Shown one piece after another: positions 56,495 to 64,000 of a stretch of DNA of 64,000 nucleotides. This stretch comes from Staphylococcus saprophyticus subsp. saprophyticus ATCC 15305 = NCTC 7292 (GTDB taxonomy: Bacteria; Bacillota; Bacilli; Staphylococcales; Staphylococcaceae), in the NCBI RefSeq assembly GCF_000010125.1, contig NC_007350.1:496001-560000 (forward strand). Reading direction: 5' to 3'. The stretch's first letter is position 1; every line of letters starts with the position of its first letter. Made by a program: the position numbers and the translations under genes. The notes beneath the pieces were generated by a model that made no database searches, was not told where the DNA came from, and was given only the letters and a program-made list of their open reading frames with translations.

Positions 56495-57819
56495 CTAAAG
56501 GGAAAATAGATTTTGGAATTATGCTTAACGGGCCAGGTAGTCATATGCATGCTTGGAAATCGAATGAAGTGCCTGATGATGCGAGTACAAATTTTGATTT
56601 TCAATTGGAAATTGCTAAGAGAGCAGAAGCAGCAGGTTTTAGCTTTGTATTTGTTGCCGATGGTTTATATATACATGAGAAATCTATACCTCATTTTTTA
56701 GATCGACATGAACCACTTACATTGCTGGCTGCCCTTGCACCAGTTACAAAAAATATCGGTTTAGTAGGGACAATTTCAACGTCTTATAGTGAACCATTTA
56801 CAGTAGCACGTCAGTTAGCAACAATAGATAGAATTAGCCATGGACGTGCAGGTTGGAATGTAGTTACATCACCACTTGCAGGTAGTGCAGATAATTATAG
56901 TAAAGGTGACCATCCGGAACACGATATTAGATATGATATTGCCGAAGAGCATATTCAAGTAGTTCAAGGTTTATGGGATTCATATGAGGACGATGCATTT
57001 ACTTTTGATGTGGAAAAAGGTGAGTATTTTGATAAAGATAAAATGCATACTTTAGATTACAAAGGTAAGTATTTTCAGGTCAAAGGTCCACTAAATGCAA
57101 GCCGTTCTGAACAAGGTCAACCGGTCATTTTCCAAGCTGGTGCATCTCCGAAAGGTCAGGCTTACGCAGCTAAATATGCGGATGCAGTATTTACGTTAGG
57201 TGAATCCAAAGAAATCGCTCAAAGCAATTATGATAGTATCAAAGCGCAAGCAAAAGCATTTGGACGTAATCCTAATGAAGTGAAAGTATACCCTATATTA
57301 GCACCGATTATTGGTGAAACTGAAAATGAAGTTGAATCTCGATTTGAGGAAATAAAATCATTAGCTAATATTGATGAGGCGTTAGATTATTTAGGAAGAT
57401 ATTATGATCATCATGATTTTAGTCAATATGATTTAGACGCACCATTCCCAGAGCTTGGCGAAGTTGGACAAAATAGTTTCCGTGCTACTGCAGATGCGAT
57501 CGCAGCTCGCGCTAAAGAACATCAGCTTACTTTACGAGAAGTTGCCTTAGAAGAGACTGTCCGCCGTTCTCCATTCATGGGCACATATGAAAAGGTTGCC
57601 GATTTAATTATTGAATGGTTTGAAGATGGTGCAGCAGATGGCTTTATATTTGGACCACATATTTATGGTGCGGTTTATGATGAATTTATCAATCATGTCT
57701 TACCGATATTAGAACAAAAAGGTTATTACACTCAGGAGTATCAAGGTGATACATTACGTGATCACATAGGTATTCCATTTAAAGAAAATAGATATAGTCA
57801 GTCACATGTAACGCAATAA
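56491..57819 (+). CDS. NtaA/SnaA/DszA-type FMN-dependent monooxygenase
   Basis: A 442-residue monooxygenase of the NtaA/SnaA/SoxA (DszA) group. Typical stretches are FVFVADGLYIHEKSIPH, ISTSYSEPFTVARQLATIDRISHGRAGWNVVTS, VIFQAGASPKGQAYAAKYADAVF and DGFIFGPHIYG. It needs FMNH2 from a separate reductase, which is not in the window. Family substrates include nitrilotriacetate, sulfones and S-alkyl compounds. ATGA overlap with the upstream LLM gene means coupled expression. Confidence 0.9.
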   Translation: MTKGKIDFGIMLNGPGSHMHAWKSNEVPDDASTNFDFQLEIAKRAEAAGFSFVFVADGLYIHEKSIPHFLDRHEPLTLLAALAPVTKNIGLVGTISTSYSEPFTVARQLATIDRISHGRAGWNVVTSPLAGSADNYSKGDHPEHDIRYDIAEEHIQVVQGLWDSYEDDAFTFDVEKGEYFDKDKMHTLDYKGKYFQVKGPLNASRSEQGQPVIFQAGASPKGQAYAAKYADAVFTLGESKEIAQSNYDSIKAQAKAFGRNPNEVKVYPILAPIIGETENEVESRFEEIKSLANIDEALDYLGRYYDHHDFSQYDLDAPFPELGEVGQNSFRATADAIAARAKEHQLTLREVALEETVRRSPFMGTYEKVADLIIEWFEDGAADGFIFGPHIYGAVYDEFINHVLPILEQKGYYTQEYQGDTLRDHIGIPFKENRYSQSHVTQ

Positions 57820-57841
57820 TTAAATATACGTACTTATATAG

Positions 57842-57880
57842 ATAGACACATCTATGTTATATACAGTTGTGTCTATTTTT
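57842..57880 (+). terminator. Hairpin between the monooxygenase and YfcC genes
   Basis: ATAGACACA (57842-57850) pairs with TGTGTCTAT (57868-57876), followed by TTTTATATT. Moderate terminator; may reduce rather than stop read-through into the transporter. Confidence 0.7.
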
Positions 57881-57904
57881 ATATTATAAAAGGAGTGAAT
57901 CCGT

Positions 57905-59389
57905 ATGTCAGAATCAAGCACAACATCATATCAAAATGTCAGTAATCAAAATGTAAATCAGACTTCTGATCATATAGCAGTAAAGACTAAGAAAAAATTC
58001 GAATTACCTCACGTTCTATTAATCATGTTAATCATGATGATGTTTGCTTGTTTCTTGACCTATATTATTCCTGCAGGTGCATTTGATACTAATAAAGATG
58101 GTTCAATTATCCAAGGCACATATCATGCTATTGATCAAAATCCAGTGAATCCAATTTATGCTATAACACTCATTTTAAACGGCGGTATTCAATCAGCACA
58201 AACAGTAACCTTATTACTGTTTATCGGCGGCGCAATGGGAGGTATATTATATCTTGATTCTGTAAAAAAATTAACGAATTATATGATTTATCGCTTTGAA
58301 CATGCCGGCGCATTGCCACTTATTATTGGCTTATTTTCATTAATGGCATTTATTGGTTTCTTTATTGGCGGAGATCAAATGATTGTATTTGTAACATTAG
58401 GTGTCATTTTAGTGAATCGATTGAAACTAGATCCAATCATGGCATTAGCGATTACCTTTTTACCATTGTACATGGCTTTTTCAGTATCTCCATCCGGTAT
58501 GGCAAAGATAGGACAAATTGTATATCCTGAGGTTGCATTGTATTCGGGTTATGGTGGAAGAGCGATTATGTATGGCGTATTCTTAATTGTTACTTTATTG
58601 TATGTTGTTTGGTATGCAAGAAGAGTAATAAAAGATCCCAGTAAGAGTGTGATGAATACAAGTGAATGGCGACAAGATATAACTCAAACAGCGCATCATG
58701 AAATGGCTACCGAGGATAGACAAGTCAATTGGAGAGACAGTATCGTCGTTGCATTAGTTGTCTTAACGCCAATTGTCTTAGCTTTAGGAAATGGTTTGTT
58801 TAGATGGACAGAAAAATACGGAAATGGTGTATTTATTACTATTTTCGGAATAAGTTTTGTATTGGCTTATATTGTAAAAAGCAAAACGCCTAGCGAAATG
58901 GTCGATGGATTTTTAGAAGGTGCAAAGCCAATGTTGGTCGTTGCGTTTGCTATTATCATGGCGAATACGATAAGTGTTATTTTGGAAAAAGGACAAATTC
59001 TTAGCACGATTGTTCATACACTTACAACACAACTTGATGGTGCATCTTTAGGTATTGTTTCCGTAATCGTATTTTTAGTGGCAACGGTCTTTAACTTCTT
59101 AGTTCCGTCAGGTTCAGGTCTAATGAGTGTCATGGTACCGATATTACAACCGGTAACAGAAACATTAGGTGTTAATGATCAAATTTTATTAACTTCTTTA
59201 TCTTTTGGTGGTGGGCTAGGTAACTTAATTACGCCTACTTTAGGTGCTACGATAGGTGCCATTGCGATTGCTAAAGCAAACTTTGGCTCATGGTTCAAAT
59301 TTATGATACCATTATTCATCGTATGGCTAGTAGTTGGTTCCATCGTACTTTTTATATTTACAGCTGTTGGTTGGTCAGGTGGCGTATAA
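57905..59389 (+). CDS. YfcC family transporter
   Basis: A 494-residue membrane protein with about 12 segments, of the YfcC/C4-dicarboxylate-anaerobic-carrier-like family (PF03606). A soluble 35-residue N-terminus precedes LPHVLLIMLIMMMFACFLTYIIPAGAF; typical late motifs are NFLVPSGSGLMSVMVPI and GLGNLITPTLGATIGAIAIA. Members carry amino acids, peptides or organic acids. Position after two monooxygenases suggests uptake of their substrate. ATG follows AAAGGAGTG. Confidence 0.85.
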   Translation: MSESSTTSYQNVSNQNVNQTSDHIAVKTKKKFELPHVLLIMLIMMMFACFLTYIIPAGAFDTNKDGSIIQGTYHAIDQNPVNPIYAITLILNGGIQSAQTVTLLLFIGGAMGGILYLDSVKKLTNYMIYRFEHAGALPLIIGLFSLMAFIGFFIGGDQMIVFVTLGVILVNRLKLDPIMALAITFLPLYMAFSVSPSGMAKIGQIVYPEVALYSGYGGRAIMYGVFLIVTLLYVVWYARRVIKDPSKSVMNTSEWRQDITQTAHHEMATEDRQVNWRDSIVVALVVLTPIVLALGNGLFRWTEKYGNGVFITIFGISFVLAYIVKSKTPSEMVDGFLEGAKPMLVVAFAIIMANTISVILEKGQILSTIVHTLTTQLDGASLGIVSVIVFLVATVFNFLVPSGSGLMSVMVPILQPVTETLGVNDQILLTSLSFGGGLGNLITPTLGATIGAIAIAKANFGSWFKFMIPLFIVWLVVGSIVLFIFTAVGWSGGV

Positions 59390-59426
59390 CTGAAAATTGA
59401 ATCATATGGGTTATAGAAATGAAAAG

Positions 59427-59470
59427 CGCCCTACAAAGTTTGCATTTATGCATGTCTACTTTGTAGGGCG
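59427..59470. terminator. Terminator after the YfcC gene
   Basis: CGCCCTACAAAGT (59427-59439) pairs perfectly with ACTTTGTAGGGCG (59458-59470), extended by A/T runs, then TTTTATATGT. Confidence 0.93.
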
Positions 59471-59567
59471 TTTTATATGTCGCGAATTATTTAGTGATCA
59501 CGTTTGTAAGATGTTGAAATTAAAAATATACCATATGCATGTGCGATTCAGTGAAACTTCATTATTG

Positions 59568-60332
59568 TTATTGTGCAACGGTTACTGAAAACGGGACATG
59601 TTTAAGCCATTTATGTTCTGGTTTTTCATCCGTAATGACTTCATTAATATCAGATATTTTCGCAAAGGAAAGTGTTGAAGAAACACCAAATTTACTTTTA
59701 TCAATGAGAGCGATGACGTTTTCACTTTCTTGTACCATTTGTTTTTTTAATTGTACTTCAGGTAATGAAAAATCAGTTAATCCATTTTCTAACGTAAAAC
59801 CATTTGCAGATAAAAAGAAATAGTCAATGTGATACATTTCTAGAATTTGAGAATCGATATTCCCAGTTATCGCGTTTGAATCTTGTGAAACAAAACCACC
59901 AACTACGAGAACGGTTAAATGTGGATTTTCTTTTAATAGTACGGCATTTTCTAGACCATTTGTAATAATTGTCAGTTCCATCGTAGTTTCTGCAAGTAAT
60001 TTGGCGAGTTCATAAGTAGTCGAACTTGCATCAATCATAATACATTGTTGCGGTTTAATTTTTTTTAAGGCGGACTTACTTATTTTATATTTTTCACCGT
60101 GTTTTTGTGTTAAACGATAAGAAAAGTTAAATTTAGAGCCTATATTTTCTGTGACTTTAGCGCCACCATGTGTACGTGTTAATTTATTTTCACTTTCTAG
60201 TCTCCGTAAATCACTTCTTACTGTTGCTTCAGTAACACTTAAGTAATCAGATAGTTGTTTTACTGTTGCGCGTTTATGAGATTTAATATACGAATATATA
60301 TGTTCTCTGCGTTCATCTGCATACATTTTCAT
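59568..60332 (-). CDS. DeoR/GlpR family transcriptional regulator
   Basis: A 254-residue sugar-phosphate-responsive repressor. The HTH is at the N-terminus (ADERREHIYSYIKSHKRATVKQLSDYLSV, EATVRSDLRRLESENKLTRTHGGA), and the C-terminal sensor domain has IDASSTTYELAKLL and TNGLENAVLL. ATG at 60332 is spaced 11 bases from AGAGG; a GTG nine bases earlier is too close. It is divergent from the dehydrogenase-DhaKL-RpiB operon, with direct repeats between, so it most likely controls that operon. Confidence 0.92.
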   Translation of the reverse strand: MKMYADERREHIYSYIKSHKRATVKQLSDYLSVTEATVRSDLRRLESENKLTRTHGGAKVTENIGSKFNFSYRLTQKHGEKYKISKSALKKIKPQQCIMIDASSTTYELAKLLAETTMELTIITNGLENAVLLKENPHLTVLVVGGFVSQDSNAITGNIDSQILEMYHIDYFFLSANGFTLENGLTDFSLPEVQLKKQMVQESENVIALIDKSKFGVSSTLSFAKISDINEVITDEKPEHKWLKHVPFSVTVAQ

Positions 60333-60411
60333 GTGCTTCACATCCTCTTTAGTATCACTTTTATATTAACATAAATTCTATATAAGAAAACAAAAAGAAA
60401 ACAAAACGAAA

Positions 60412-60448
60412 ATAAATGAAAAAATATTTGTGATAAATGAAAAAGTAT
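60412..60448. promoter_or_regulatory. 16-bp direct repeat, candidate DeoR operators
   Basis: ATAAATGAAAAAATAT (60412-60427) and ATAAATGAAAAAGTAT (60433-60448) differ at one base and are 21 bp apart, two helical turns. Direct repeats of this kind are usual for DeoR-family regulators. They lie in the 175-bp gap between the divergent regulator and operon. Confidence 0.6.
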
Positions 60449-60468
60449 ATTAGAATTACACATATAGA

Positions 60469-60482
60469 TGAAAGCGTTTTCT
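60469..60482 (+). promoter_or_regulatory. cre-like site upstream of the polyol dehydrogenase operon
   Basis: TGAAAGCGTTTTCT fits the CcpA cre consensus except for the last base and ends about 25 bp before the dehydrogenase start. Glucose repression is the expected effect. Confidence 0.65.
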
Positions 60483-60507
60483 AAAAATGATAAGGGAGCT
60501 GTTAATG

Positions 60508-61590
60508 ATGAGTAAGAAAAATTATCCTGAAACAATGAACGCAGTAGTCGCATACGCGCCTGGAGAATATAAATATGAAACAGTTGAAACGCCAACGATA
60601 GAACATCCTAAAGAAATTGTTGTGAAAGTTGAAGCATGTGGTATATGTGCTGGTGATATAAAGGCTTATGGCGGTGCACCAAGTTTTTGGGGTGATGAAA
60701 AGCAACCTTCATACATTAAAGCACCTATGATTCCGGGACATGAATTTATAGCACGCATTGTAGAAAAAGGAGAAGATGTTACAGATTTTGAAATTGGAGA
60801 TCGTGTGATTTCAGAACAAATCGTACCTTGTTGGAATTGTAGATTCTGTAACCGCGGCGAATATTGGATGTGTGAAAAACATGATCTTTATGGATTCCAA
60901 AACAATGTTAACGGTGGTATGGCGGAATATATGAAATTTACTAAAGAGGCTATTAATTACAAAGTACCAGAAGATATGCCTATTGAAAAAGCCATTTTAA
61001 TTGAACCATATGCATGTAGCTTGCATGCCATTCAACGTGCCAATATTAAATTAGGTGACTTTGTTGTCCTATCTGGTGCCGGTACACTAGGTTTAGGTAT
61101 GGTTGGCGCAGCTAAAAAAGCGGGTGCGGAAACATTAGTCGTCTTAGATATGAAAGATGATCGATTAGAATTAGCTAAAGCATTTGGTGCTGATATTGTT
61201 ATGAACCCATCAAAAGTGGATGTTGTAAAAGAAATTAAAGATATGACAGAAGGATATGGTTGTGATACGTATATTGAAGCAACTGGCCATCCTAAGTCTG
61301 TAGAACAAGGTTTAAGTGCAATTAGAAAATTAGGTCGTTTTGTAGAATTTTCTGTTTTTGGAGATCCAGTCACGGTGGATTGGAGTATTATCTCTGACCG
61401 TAAAGAATTAGATTTAATGGGTAGTCACTTAGGACCTTATTGTTATCCATTGGTTATAGATGGTATTCAAAAAGACGACTTCCCTACAGATGGCGTTGTC
61501 ACACATCAACTACCTTTAAAAGATTTTGAAGAAGGATTTGAATTGATGAAAAAAGGAGATCAATCGCTAAAAGTGGTTCTAGTACCATAA
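60508..61590 (+). CDS. Zinc-dependent alcohol (polyol) dehydrogenase
   Basis: A 360-residue medium-chain dehydrogenase. Catalytic zinc ligands are in EACGICAGDIK and IPGHEF; the structural zinc site has four Cys in CWNCRFCNRGEYWMC (about 105-119); the NAD fold has SGAGTLGLGMVGAAK (about 190). The sorbitol/threonine-dehydrogenase-like layout and downstream DhaK/DhaL/RpiB genes suggest oxidation of a sugar alcohol to a ketose, for example threitol or erythritol to erythrulose; related enzymes do this in Mycobacterium. ATG 60508 is 9 bases from AAGGGAG. Confidence 0.88.
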   Translation: MSKKNYPETMNAVVAYAPGEYKYETVETPTIEHPKEIVVKVEACGICAGDIKAYGGAPSFWGDEKQPSYIKAPMIPGHEFIARIVEKGEDVTDFEIGDRVISEQIVPCWNCRFCNRGEYWMCEKHDLYGFQNNVNGGMAEYMKFTKEAINYKVPEDMPIEKAILIEPYACSLHAIQRANIKLGDFVVLSGAGTLGLGMVGAAKKAGAETLVVLDMKDDRLELAKAFGADIVMNPSKVDVVKEIKDMTEGYGCDTYIEATGHPKSVEQGLSAIRKLGRFVEFSVFGDPVTVDWSIISDRKELDLMGSHLGPYCYPLVIDGIQKDDFPTDGVVTHQLPLKDFEEGFELMKKGDQSLKVVLVP

Positions 61591-61633
61591 ATTAATATTG
61601 TCAAACACAACGTCGTAAAAGGAGCGTTTTAAA

Positions 61634-62632
61634 ATGAAAAAAATGATTAATAACCCAGATAATGTGATTGAGGAACTAATGTCTGGTTATCTAATTGCTT
61701 ATCCAGAATATATTAGACGTTCTGAACTCCATAAGAGAGCTTTAATAGGCAAAAAGAGAAATGACAAAAGAAAAGTTAGCATATTGATAGGTGGTGGTTC
61801 TGGTCATGAACCAGCATTCTTAGGATATGTTGGTAAAGGTATGGCAGATGGTGTAGCCGTTGGAAATATTTTTGCTTCACCTTCGCCAATACCTATACAG
61901 GCAGTTACAAGAGAAATAAATCATGGCCATGGCGTACTTTATATCTATGGAAACTACGCAGGAGATTTAATGAATTTTGAAATGGCGAGTGAAATGACGG
62001 AAATTGAAGATGATATTGTGACTAAGGCAGTGATTGGTAATGATGACGTCGCTTCTTCCAAAGATATAGATGATCGCAGGGGGATTGCAGGAGAATTATT
62101 AGTTTATAAAGCGGCTGGTGCGGCTGCAGACTTTGGTTATGATTTAGAAGAAGTTAGACGTATTGCGCAATTGGCAAACGATCAAACGCGTTCAATGGGT
62201 ATTGGTTTGAGTCCATGTTATTTGCCGCAAACAGGTAAACCAAGCTTTGATTTAAAAGATAATGAGATGGAAATCGGTTTAGGTCATCACGGTGAACCTG
62301 GTATTGAAAAAACAACAATTCGCACAGCTAAAGAAACGGTTCAAGTTATTATGCAAAATATTTTAAAAGAAGACATCTATCACGCTGAAGATGATGTTGT
62401 TGTCTTAATCAATGGTTTGGGCGCCACTTCACAAATGGAACTTTATATTACCAATAAAGAAGTAGATGCAATTTTAAAAGATAATCATATCAACACATAC
62501 CGAACATTTATAGGGAATTTCATTACTTCAATGGAAATGGGTGGATTTTCAATTACATTGATGAAAGTTGATGATACATTGAAGCGCTGTATAGATCATC
62601 CTATAGATTGTCCAAATTTCAAAGTCATTTAG
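61634..62632 (+). CDS. DhaK-like dihydroxyacetone/tetrulose kinase, substrate-binding subunit
   Basis: A 332-residue DAK1-domain protein. GGGSGHEPAFLGYVGKGMADG (about 51-71) and GNYAGDLMNFEMA (about 111) form the sugar site; the His that forms a covalent bond with the ketose is in LGHHGEPGI (about 216). The phosphate donor comes from DhaL, encoded 12 bp downstream. Context makes a four-carbon ketose (erythrulose) as likely as dihydroxyacetone. GGAG precedes the ATG; second gene of the operon. Confidence 0.9.
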   Translation: MKKMINNPDNVIEELMSGYLIAYPEYIRRSELHKRALIGKKRNDKRKVSILIGGGSGHEPAFLGYVGKGMADGVAVGNIFASPSPIPIQAVTREINHGHGVLYIYGNYAGDLMNFEMASEMTEIEDDIVTKAVIGNDDVASSKDIDDRRGIAGELLVYKAAGAAADFGYDLEEVRRIAQLANDQTRSMGIGLSPCYLPQTGKPSFDLKDNEMEIGLGHHGEPGIEKTTIRTAKETVQVIMQNILKEDIYHAEDDVVVLINGLGATSQMELYITNKEVDAILKDNHINTYRTFIGNFITSMEMGGFSITLMKVDDTLKRCIDHPIDCPNFKVI

Positions 62633-62644
62633 GAGGAGCGCATT

Positions 62645-63277
62645 ATGACATTAACAAATGAATCATTTAAAGCGTATATTTTAGCTTTAACCGAACTTTT
62701 TGAAAATAAAAAAGACGAACTTTGCGAATTGGATAGAAAAATTGGTGACGGTGACCATGGCGTAACGATGGATATCGGTTATCAAGCTGTTAAAGAAACA
62801 ATTCAAAATGAATTGGCAGACCAAGATGATATTTCAAAAATTAGTGTAGCAGTTGGTAAGCGTTTCTTAGATGCTGTCGGTTCATCTGTCGGACCATTGT
62901 ACGCTTCTGGCTATTTAAAAGGTGCCGTTGCTGTTAAAAATGAGACATCTTTAGATGATGAAGGTCTCTATCAATATTGGATTGCTTTTTGTAAAGGAAT
63001 CCAGGATAGAGGTAAAGCTAAAATAGGCGATAAAACGATGATAGATACACTTGAACCTTTTTACAAATCATTAGAACATGCACAACAATCAGGGGAATCG
63101 TTTGCTGATGCATTTCAAGTAGCGTTAGGTGAAGCAAAACATGGTATGGAAAGTACTAAAGATATTGTATCGAATAAAGGAAGATCAAAACGTTTGGGAT
63201 ATCGTTCCCAAGGACATGTAGATCCTGGCGCAATGTCTGCCTATTTGATGCTAGATACATTTAAAGCATTTATATAA
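62645..63277 (+). CDS. DhaL-like nucleotide-binding kinase subunit
   Basis: A 210-residue DAK2-domain (DhaL) protein. The Mg-nucleotide Asp cluster is in DRKIGDGDHGVTMDIGYQ (about 28-45), with AVGSSVGPLYASGYLKGA (about 75), KTMIDTLEP (about 133) and SKRLGYRSQGHVDPGAMSA near the end. It pairs with DhaK. No DhaM phosphotransfer protein is beside it, so either ATP is used directly or DhaM is elsewhere. Third gene of the operon. Confidence 0.9.
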   Translation: MTLTNESFKAYILALTELFENKKDELCELDRKIGDGDHGVTMDIGYQAVKETIQNELADQDDISKISVAVGKRFLDAVGSSVGPLYASGYLKGAVAVKNETSLDDEGLYQYWIAFCKGIQDRGKAKIGDKTMIDTLEPFYKSLEHAQQSGESFADAFQVALGEAKHGMESTKDIVSNKGRSKRLGYRSQGHVDPGAMSAYLMLDTFKAFI

Positions 63278-63307
63278 GGTATGAAGAAAATTTAAGGAGG
63301 AATTTTA

Positions 63308-63754
63308 ATGAAAATAGCAATTGGTGCAGACCATAATGGATATGATTTAAAAGAAGCGGTCAAAGCGCATGTTGAGCATTTAGGACATGTAGTTGAAGAT
63401 TTTGGTTGTCATCAATGTGCTGAAACGGACTACCCTGATGTAGCGGCTGAAGTTGGAAAAAGCATTCAACAAGGTGAAAACGAACGCGGTATTTTGATTT
63501 GTGGTACGGGTATTGGTGTAGCAATTACTGCAAACAAAATAAAAGGCATACGTGCAGCATTAGCACACGATTATTATTCTGCAGAACGTGCACAATTAAG
63601 CAATAATGCACAGATTTTAACTATGGGGGCACAAATTATAGGTGTTGAAGTTGCTAAAAAAAATGTTGAAGCTTATCTTAATGTGAGTTGGGAAGGTGGT
63701 TCACAGCGCAAAGTTGATAAGATCGATAAAGTGGAAGAAAGTGAAAATAAGTAA
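63308..63754 (+). CDS. rpiB: RpiB/LacAB-family sugar-phosphate isomerase
   Basis: A 148-residue aldose-ketose isomerase. IGADHNGYDLKEAVK at the start, DYPDVA, the active-site Cys in ILICGTGIGVAI (about 65) and NNAQILTMGAQIIG near the end. RpiB converts ribose-5-P and ribulose-5-P, but homologues in tetritol operons turn erythrulose-4-P into erythrose-4-P. Its place at the end of a dehydrogenase-kinase operon favours the second role. AAGGAGG precedes the ATG; a terminator follows. Confidence 0.9.
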   Translation: MKIAIGADHNGYDLKEAVKAHVEHLGHVVEDFGCHQCAETDYPDVAAEVGKSIQQGENERGILICGTGIGVAITANKIKGIRAALAHDYYSAERAQLSNNAQILTMGAQIIGVEVAKKNVEAYLNVSWEGGSQRKVDKIDKVEESENK

Positions 63755-63781
63755 AACATAACTGGATTAATAATATAAAGG

Positions 63782-63820
63782 CTAAGCATCCTATACTAGC
63801 GCTAAAAATAGGATGCTTAG
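63782..63820 (+). terminator. Terminator after rpiB
   Basis: CTAAGCATCCTAT (63782-63794) pairs perfectly with ATAGGATGCTTAG (63808-63820), followed by TTTTTAATTT. Closes the operon. Confidence 0.94.
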
Positions 63821-63963
63821 TTTTTAATTTGTAGTTATGTGATAAACAAGACGTGGTTATATATAAGGTAAAGCAAAGACGTCGTAGTATTTCTATATGT
63901 TTGAAGAATTGTCACTGTAATTTTAAGATAATTGTCATATAATATGCTTGAGGAGGATTATCT

Positions 63964-64000
63964 ATGCGTAGAGTATTATATGCTTTTTTAATTTATACAG
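63964..64000 (+). CDS. Start of an unknown gene, cut by the window
   Basis: GAGGAGG (about 63951) precedes ATG 63964, and 12 codons (MRRVLYAFLIYT) are visible. The start is basic then hydrophobic, suggesting a membrane or exported protein. No family can be named. Confidence 0.55.
   Translation, partial: MRRVLYAFLIYT

Noticed and set aside
59397-59823. Plus-strand frames overlapping the YfcC terminator and the DeoR gene
   Set aside because: One is the terminator hairpin itself and the other is antisense to DeoR; neither has a ribosome site.

Overview
The window is low-GC Firmicute DNA from the chromosome of a Staphylococcus, most likely a coagulase-negative species. The genus call rests on lytSR-lrgAB, norB-, sarZ- and rsp-type genes, a YSIRK-signal lipase, DUF4467 and DUF4889 proteins, a FemX-type protein and a 480-residue sucrose PTS permease. 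Spacing, strong GGAGG-type ribosome sites and occasional TTG/GTG starts fit the genus. I cannot fix the species from sequence alone; gene content would suit the S. saprophyticus/xylosus group. I see no tRNA, rRNA, CRISPR array, prophage or intact insertion sequence.

Layout. 1-5.7 kb (minus strand): a cut-off SsuB/TauB-type ABC ATPase, a DUF4242 protein followed by a 65-bp tandem repeat, then lrgB, lrgA, lytR, lytS (murein hydrolase/programmed lysis control). 6-12.4 kb (plus): norB efflux pump, RocB-like M20 peptidase behind a cre site, DUF805, then a DUF969-DUF979-pcp cluster (5-oxoproline release and probable transport; DUF969 carries an in-frame stop). 12.4-20 kb: GNAT, a frameshifted second YidC, a Na+/H+ antiporter, a phosphoesterase, a C39-like protein, a GyrI-like protein and a Bcr/CflA pump. 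20-28 kb: GtrA, CDF metal exporter, compact IsaA-like transglycosylase, gpmA, a 34-residue basic protein, a DHA2 pump, an ASCH protein and a FemX-like ligase. 27.8-31.2 kb: envelope proteins, including DsbA and a Zur-controlled zinc-binding lipoprotein (AdcA-ZinT fusion), then YceI. 31.5-36.9 kb: PadR with a frameshifted HAAS-type membrane protein, HhH-SnoaL fusion, AHSA1 protein, a bglA remnant, an Rrf2 regulator and an FNT channel. 37-44.3 kb: frameshifted secreted lipase, two CtsR-controlled small heat-shock proteins, sarZ, YxeA, a broken glutamate symporter and DUF4889. 44.4-54.3 kb: Rsp-like AraC regulator, a leaderless amidase, scrA with LacI-type operators, CorA, TetR next to a broken YhgE/Pip protein, and a Na+/phosphate symporter behind Pho-box-like repeats. 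54.4-64 kb: SDR, a two-monooxygenase/YfcC cluster that may serve sulfur scavenging, and a DeoR-controlled operon (polyol dehydrogenase, DhaK, DhaL, RpiB) that reads as a four-carbon sugar-alcohol pathway.

Two themes run across the window. First, seven loci are broken: in-frame stops in DUF969, the glutamate symporter (two) and YhgE (two); single-base frameshifts in yidC2, the HAAS protein and the lipase; and a bglA tail fragment. This is either real decay or a systematic sequence-quality problem. Second, at least three related copies of a roughly 290-bp intergenic repeat occur, two of them ending in a terminator hairpin. The best candidate for an incompletely described system is the DeoR/dehydrogenase/DhaKL/RpiB operon, with the monooxygenase/YfcC cluster second.
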